The translations under genes were made by a program, and so were the position numbers. Under the pieces are notes generated by a model. That model saw only the letters and a list, made by a program, of their open reading frames with translations, did no database searches and was not told where the DNA came from. A stretch of 64,000 nt of DNA. It comes from Fen-1254 sp963769605. GTDB lineage: Bacteria; Bacteroidota; Ignavibacteria; UBA10030. Each line of letters starts with the position of its first letter. Within the stretch, counting starts at the first letter, position 1. The stretch is from contig CAVYML010000002.1 in assembly GCA_963769605.1 (NCBI GenBank), forward strand, positions 62,001 through 126,000, in the 5' to 3' direction. Of this stretch, positions 58,677-64,000 are shown piece after piece.

Positions 58677-59294
58677 ATGAAGCAAATAAGTAAATTTTCG
58701 TGCGGACAGCGAATTGATCCACGGTCGATTAAGAAAAACATCTCCGTTGTAAAATTAAAAGAGAACCATTTTCAGGCTTTTCATACAGTTCGTTTTGCTA
58801 CGCGCGAGGGAAAATTAAAATTGCTGTTTGACCGCATTCTCGGAACATCATATCGGTATAAGATTCCGGTTTATACTTCTTTGGGATGCGGTAGCTTAAT
58901 TGATATGAACGTTTCGGCTGCTCTGTTATTCGACTGCAAACTGCGTTTTGATAGTGCAGTCTGCGTTCATGAAACGGCAGCAAATGAATTGAATGCGAAG
59001 AATCGCGGTGAAAAAAGCGGATTGCTGGTCTGGAGAGGCATTTCGTCAAAAAGTTCTATACTTCGGCTCAAACTGCAAATTCAAGAAGTGCTGCATATCA
59101 TTGGGAAATGGCACGATTCTTTTGTTCAGGTTATGGACGCGAATCCGGATGGCGGAAGGTATCGGGTGCGCTGCCGTTGGAATTTGCAAGCTGGGGCAAA
59201 AACGATCCGGAGAAGCTTCCGGACACGTTTATCTGTTCAGCGATTCGACGTTCGGTATGCCGGTACCGGATTCGGAGGCAATGGTACGGCATAG
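58677..59294 (+). other. Uncertain ORF, possibly a decayed gene
   Basis: A 205-codon plus-strand frame (MKQISKFSCGQRIDPRSI...) follows the nitroreductase gene. It matches no family I recognise. Its later part looks less protein-like than two neighbouring frames: one has HWEMARFFCSGYGRESGWR, about 59094-59150, and another ends SDSTFGMPVPDSEAMVRHRQ near 59290. A real gene with two frameshifts would explain this, but it may be non-coding. It is kept for completeness. Confidence 0.25.
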
Positions 59295-59443
59295 GCAGAG
59301 TCATTCGATAGAGATTTTTTAAAAAACATCGAGAAGAACTTCTTGTGAAGATGAAACAAGAAGCGGTAGGATGTTATAATAAATATGCATCATCATAAAA
59401 CGAAGTCACAAACGGATTATTTCCAACAAAAGAGGAGTATATC

Positions 59444-59656
59444 ATGGATCGTTATGAGGAGTTGTTAGCCATAGTTGCAACATTTAAAACAGATTTCGAT
59501 AAATTCTATCTAAAACAAAACAAATCGGCTGGTGTTCGCCTGCGGAAGCATATGGCAACATTAAAGCATAAAGCACAGGAAATTCGCAATGAAGTGCAGG
59601 ATATTAAATCGAAGTTAGCTGAAGAAGAGTCGACGACACCTCCCGCAGTGCAGTAA
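59444..59656 (+). CDS. Histone H1-like protein
   Basis: 70 residues, basic and mostly alpha-helical. The core FDKFYLKQNKSAGVRLRKHMATLK followed by HKAQEIRNEVQDIK matches the bacterial histone H1/Hc1-like family common in Bacteroidota and Chlamydiae (consensus K-NKAAG-R-RK). It binds DNA and may compact the nucleoid. ATG start with AGGAG upstream. It precedes two small genes and the rRNA operon. Function is inferred from the family. Confidence 0.85.
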   Translation: MDRYEELLAIVATFKTDFDKFYLKQNKSAGVRLRKHMATLKHKAQEIRNEVQDIKSKLAEEESTTPPAVQ

Positions 59657-59789
59657 CGGGTTTGGATAAAAATTTGAAAGCTCTGCTTTCGTTTCTAGAG
59701 GCAGATTACTCGAAGCGGACTTTTTTCCGGGCATATGGTACGTGATATCGATCTGTGCACGGGTATTTGCAACAGTACGGACAAAAAAA

Positions 59790-59963
59790 ATGAAGAAGTA
59801 TATTTTTCTCGGTCTTGCGGCTGGAGTCGCAGTTTCGTTGATTCTCATCCTCTGGAGACGGGAAGAATTGAAAGGAACAGAATTTCAAGAGCTGTATGAT
59901 TCTTCTACGTCCCCAAAGAATCTATTCGATAAGGTATACGAAGAATCACCGGACAAGTTATAA
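59790..59963 (+). CDS. Small single-pass membrane protein
   Basis: 57 residues from the ATG at 59790 (MKKYIFLGLAAGVAVSLILIL), a single N-terminal transmembrane helix, then a short soluble tail (WRREELKGTEFQELYDSST). It is not recognised as a named family. It lies between the histone H1-like gene and a TerB-like gene on the same strand. The earlier ATG at 59742 would add 16 residues without adding sense. Confidence 0.55.
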   Translation: MKKYIFLGLAAGVAVSLILILWRREELKGTEFQELYDSSTSPKNLFDKVYEESPDKL

Positions 59964-60065
59964 TGCAGAATTTTTCTGTGCATTGTCTTTGCCCGGACGA
60001 TGAAAAAGCGGGAATTGATCAAATCGATCCCTGTGGACAGCCATTTCCTTAGATGAATCACAATT

Positions 60066-60671
60066 ATGCCGGATCTCAACGAGCAACGGAAAAAAGTCGA
60101 AGAGCTGAAGAAAAAAATTCTTGAGCAGAAGAAAGGTTTCACAATACCTGCGGAGTTGCAGAGTATTATGGAAGAGCCTCATGTGCCTGAGCCGCCAGCA
60201 GCGCCAGCGGTGTCAACTGAACAGAAAAAAAACGATACGCCGGTGCAAAAGGAATTAGAGCCGGGGAAGAAATCGGAGACGCCGTTTTTACAGGAAGAAC
60301 CAAAAAAAATATTTGCAGAATCAACAGCCGGCGCTCCGGCCCATACGACGATGATGGCTTCGTTGAAGGCGTATGCGCAGGTATTGCGGCAGGCATGGGC
60401 GGACGGTTTGATCAGCAAAGATGAAGAAGAAATGCTGCGGACTTTGCGAACATCTCTTGGTATCAGCGATCAGGAACATGAAAGTTTGCAGCACGAAATT
60501 CAAGCGGAAATTTATCAGAATCTTGTATTGCGGATTTGGAAGCAGGGATCGATGAGTCCTCAGGACTCTGAAAAGCTCGATTTTATTAGAGAGAAATTCA
60601 ATATTTCCGCGGAAGAGCATATGAAAATAGAAAAGTCTGCCCGGCAAATTCTTTTGCAGAAAAAGTTATAG
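60066..60671 (+). CDS. TerB-like-domain protein
   Basis: 201 residues. An N-terminal coiled-coil/charged region (about 4-45) and a Pro/Glu-rich linker precede a TerB-like helical domain (about 95-195) with the acidic patch WADGLISKDEEEMLRTLRTSLGISDQEH and a second half DSEKLDFIREKFNISAEEH. TerB-type domains bind divalent metals and protein partners and are found in tellurite-resistance and other stress systems. There is no tellurite operon here. It is the last protein gene before the rRNA operon. Confidence 0.78.
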   Translation: MPDLNEQRKKVEELKKKILEQKKGFTIPAELQSIMEEPHVPEPPAAPAVSTEQKKNDTPVQKELEPGKKSETPFLQEEPKKIFAESTAGAPAHTTMMASLKAYAQVLRQAWADGLISKDEEEMLRTLRTSLGISDQEHESLQHEIQAEIYQNLVLRIWKQGSMSPQDSEKLDFIREKFNISAEEHMKIEKSARQILLQKKL

Positions 60672-60707
60672 TAAAAAGAAAAAGCCAATAAAAAGAATAA
60701 ATACATA

Positions 60708-60736
60708 TTGACTTTTGAGGATTAGCATGTTATATT
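60708..60736 (+). promoter_or_regulatory. rRNA operon promoter (sigma-70-like)
   Basis: TTGACT (60708-60713) and TATATT (60731-60736) are separated by 17 bases, about 200 bases upstream of 16S. The spacing and sequence are near the classical sigma-70 consensus rather than the usual Bacteroidota TTTG/TAnnTTTG type. Confidence 0.75.
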
Positions 60737-60741
60737 AAAGA

Positions 60742-60832
60742 CCCGCACAACAAAGGCGGGAAGTTCCTTTAAGAAGATAATACGGCCCATTGTTTCAGGT
60801 GGGCATTTTTTTCGTAAAGATGTTCTTTGATA
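60742..60832 (+). promoter_or_regulatory. rRNA leader: hairpins, terminator-like stem and boxA-like motif
   Basis: Two hairpins lie downstream of the promoter: CCCGC (60742-60746)/GCGGG (60756-60760), and GCCCA (60785-60789)/TGGGC (60800-60804) followed by seven T at 60806-60812, which resembles a terminator. A boxA-like antitermination motif TGTTCTTTGATA follows at 60821-60832. Similar TGTTCTTTAGATAA and GTTCTTTGAATA sequences occur in the spacers. Stable transcription past the stem would need antitermination. Confidence 0.5.
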
Positions 60833-60938
60833 AATGGTGCACGACAATACGTCAATTGATTGAGTTTTTGAACTAATCAGTGAATGATACAAGCGATACA
60901 ACGAGATTAGTGATCAAGCTTGAAATTGAGATTTATTT

Positions 60939-62479
<1,541 letters not shown>

Positions 62480-62590
62480 AGATTTGACCGACGCAAGTCG
62501 CGTCAGAACTCAAGTAATGGACTCAAGACTAATTGAGTATTTCGTGCACTTTTATCATAAGAACACGTTCTTTGAATATAGAACCCACTG

Positions 62591-62664
<74 letters not shown>

Positions 62665-62760
62665 CTCAATCATCGAGCGAAAGCTTCGTGTTCCCTCAGG
62701 TGGTTGGCGATTGATGATTTTCGAATGTATCAATTCGTAAGTCTAAATCGAAAATTCCCT

Positions 62761-62833
62761 GGGGCTGTAGCTCAGCTGGGAGAGCGCCTGGTTTGCAACC
62801 AGGAGGTCGCCGGTTCGATCCCGACCAGCTCCA
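62761..62833 (+). tRNA. tRNA-Ala (TGC)
   Basis: 73 nucleotides: acceptor GGGGCTG/CAGCTCC, D-arm GCTCAGCTGGGAGAGC, anticodon loop TTTGCAA (TGC), T-arm GCCGGTTCGATCCCGAC and discriminator A at 62833. It is the second spacer tRNA. Its 3' part (62804-62833) is the start of the 137-base tandem array. Confidence 0.96.
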
Positions 62834-64000
62834 CAAAAGATTGCAAATTGCAAATTGCAGATTTCAGATTGCAAATTTATTTATAATGTTCTTTAGATAA
62901 AATTATTTTTATAGCAAGAGCGTCCCGCTTTCAGGCGGGAAGGTCGCCGGTTCGATCCCGACCAGCTCCACAAAAGATTGCAAATTGCAAATTGCAGATT
63001 TCAGATTGCAAATTTATTTATAATGTTCTTTAGATAAAATTATTTTTATAGCAAGAGCGTCCCGCTTTCAGGCGGGAAGGTCGCCGGTTCGATCCCGACC
63101 AGCTCCACAAAAGATTGCAAATTGCAAATTGCAGATTTCAGATTGCAAATTTATTTATAATGTTCTTTAGATAAAATTATTTTTATAGCAAGAGCGTCCC
63201 GCTTTCAGGCGGGAAGGTCGCCGGTTCGATCCCGACCAGCTCCACAAAAGATTGCAAATTGCAAATTGCAGATTTCAGATTGCAAATTTATTTATAATGT
63301 TCTTTAGATAAAATTATTTTTATAGCAAGAGCGTCCCGCTTTCAGGCGGGAAGGTCGCCGGTTCGATCCCGACCAGCTCCACAAAAGATTGCAAATTGCA
63401 AATTGCAGATTTCAGATTGCAAATTTATTTATAATGTTCTTTAGATAAAATTATTTTTATAGCAAGAGCGTCCCGCTTTCAGGCGGGAAGGTCGCCGGTT
63501 CGATCCCGACCAGCTCCACAAAAGATTGCAAATTGCAAATTGCAGATTTCAGATTGCAAATTTATTTATAATGTTCTTTAGATAAAATTATTTTTATAGC
63601 AAGAGCGTCCCGCTTTCAGGCGGGAAGGTCGCCGGTTCGATCCCGACCAGCTCCACAAAAGATTGCAAATTGCAAATTGCAGATTTCAGATTGCAAATTT
63701 ATTTATAATGTTCTTTAGATAAAATTATTTTTATAGCAAGAGCGTCCCGCTTTCAGGCGGGAAGGTCGCCGGTTCGATCCCGACCAGCTCCACAAAAGAT
63801 TGCAAATTGCAAATTGCAGATTTCAGATTGCAAATTTATTTATAATGTTCTTTAGATAAAATTATTTTTATAGCAAGAGCGTCCCGCTTTCAGGCGGGAA
63901 GGTCGCCGGTTCGATCCCGACCAGCTCCACAAAAGATTGCAAATTGCAAATTGCAGATTTCAGATTGCAAATTTATTTATAATGTTCTTTAGATAAAATT
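62804..64000 (+). repeat. 137-bp tandem array containing tRNA-Ala 3' segment
   Basis: Units start at 62804, 62941, 63078, 63215, 63352, 63489, 63626, 63763 and 63900; eight are complete and the ninth stops at the window edge (8.7 copies). By eye they appear identical. Each unit contains the tRNA-Ala 3' segment (AGGTCGCCGGTTCGATCCCG to the discriminator), a heptad tract of ATTGCAA/ATTGCAG/ATTTCAG units, a boxA-like TGTTCTTTAGATAA, and a hairpin TCCCGC-TTTCAG-GCGGGA that rejoins the next tRNA segment. The 23S gene expected next is not reached. It may be a real array or an assembly loop. Confidence 0.9.

Noticed and set aside
62913..62970. A complete extra tRNA gene in each 137-bp unit.
   Set aside because: The hairpin has a 6-nucleotide loop and there is no 5' acceptor or D-arm partner, so a full cloverleaf cannot form.

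Overview
The window looks like a chromosomal segment from an uncultivated member of the Bacteroidota/Ignavibacteria/Chlorobi (FCB) group. This rests on a near-complete 16S rRNA gene, a PorV/PorQ-type outer-membrane protein, DUF4292 and DUF5683 envelope proteins, a histone H1-like protein, many secreted glycoside hydrolases, and a mix of Shine-Dalgarno-led and leaderless-looking starts. The exact genus cannot be read from the sequence alone.

Layout. Positions 1-15537 (minus strand) hold a plant- or glycan-polysaccharide utilisation block: a LacI-type regulator, a GH2 beta-galactosidase-like enzyme, a GH51 arabinofuranosidase with a PA14 domain, a GH3 enzyme, an SDR oxidoreductase, a SagB-like nitroreductase, a frameshifted cstA peptide transporter, a TPR protein and a second GH2. 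Positions 15760-20906 hold envelope genes: an EnvC-like LytM protein, a DUF4292 lipoprotein and a TPR lipoprotein in one minus-strand operon, then a YbgF/CpoB-like lipoprotein on the plus strand. Positions 21014-29825 hold housekeeping and signalling genes: radA, rdgB, a cNMP-GAF histidine kinase, a YIP1 protein, a DUF2157 protein and a copZ-copA copper pair. Positions 30111-35829 hold a large discoidin-GH2 enzyme, a membrane-anchored glutaredoxin-like protein and a TVP38/DedA-like protein. Positions 36021-44820 (minus) hold a PorV-like gene with an in-frame TAG, a DUF5683 protein, and a heavy-metal RND efflux operon (outer-membrane channel, membrane-fusion protein, CzcA-type pump, DUF190 protein) in which both the pump and the fusion protein carry one-base frameshifts.

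Positions 45210-57739 form two convergent operons that together contain a nucleotidyltransferase, two B12-type radical SAM proteins, a SPASM-like radical SAM protein, four methyltransferases, an ABC exporter/flippase and two glycosyltransferases. This is the best candidate for an undescribed biosynthetic system, probably a methylated surface glycoconjugate or a secreted metabolite. A second SagB-like nitroreductase follows. Positions 59444-60671 carry small chromosome- or stress-associated genes, then an rRNA operon: promoter, leader, 16S, tRNA-Ile(GAT) and tRNA-Ala(TGC).

The 3' end (62804-64000) is an essentially perfect 137-bp tandem array whose unit contains the 3' part of tRNA-Ala, a heptad-repeat tract and a boxA-like motif. 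No 23S gene is reached. Degenerate 7-bp repeats recur in four unrelated intergenic places. Four of the five broken genes differ from an intact frame by one base in a short G/C run, so consensus errors must be considered before calling them decayed.
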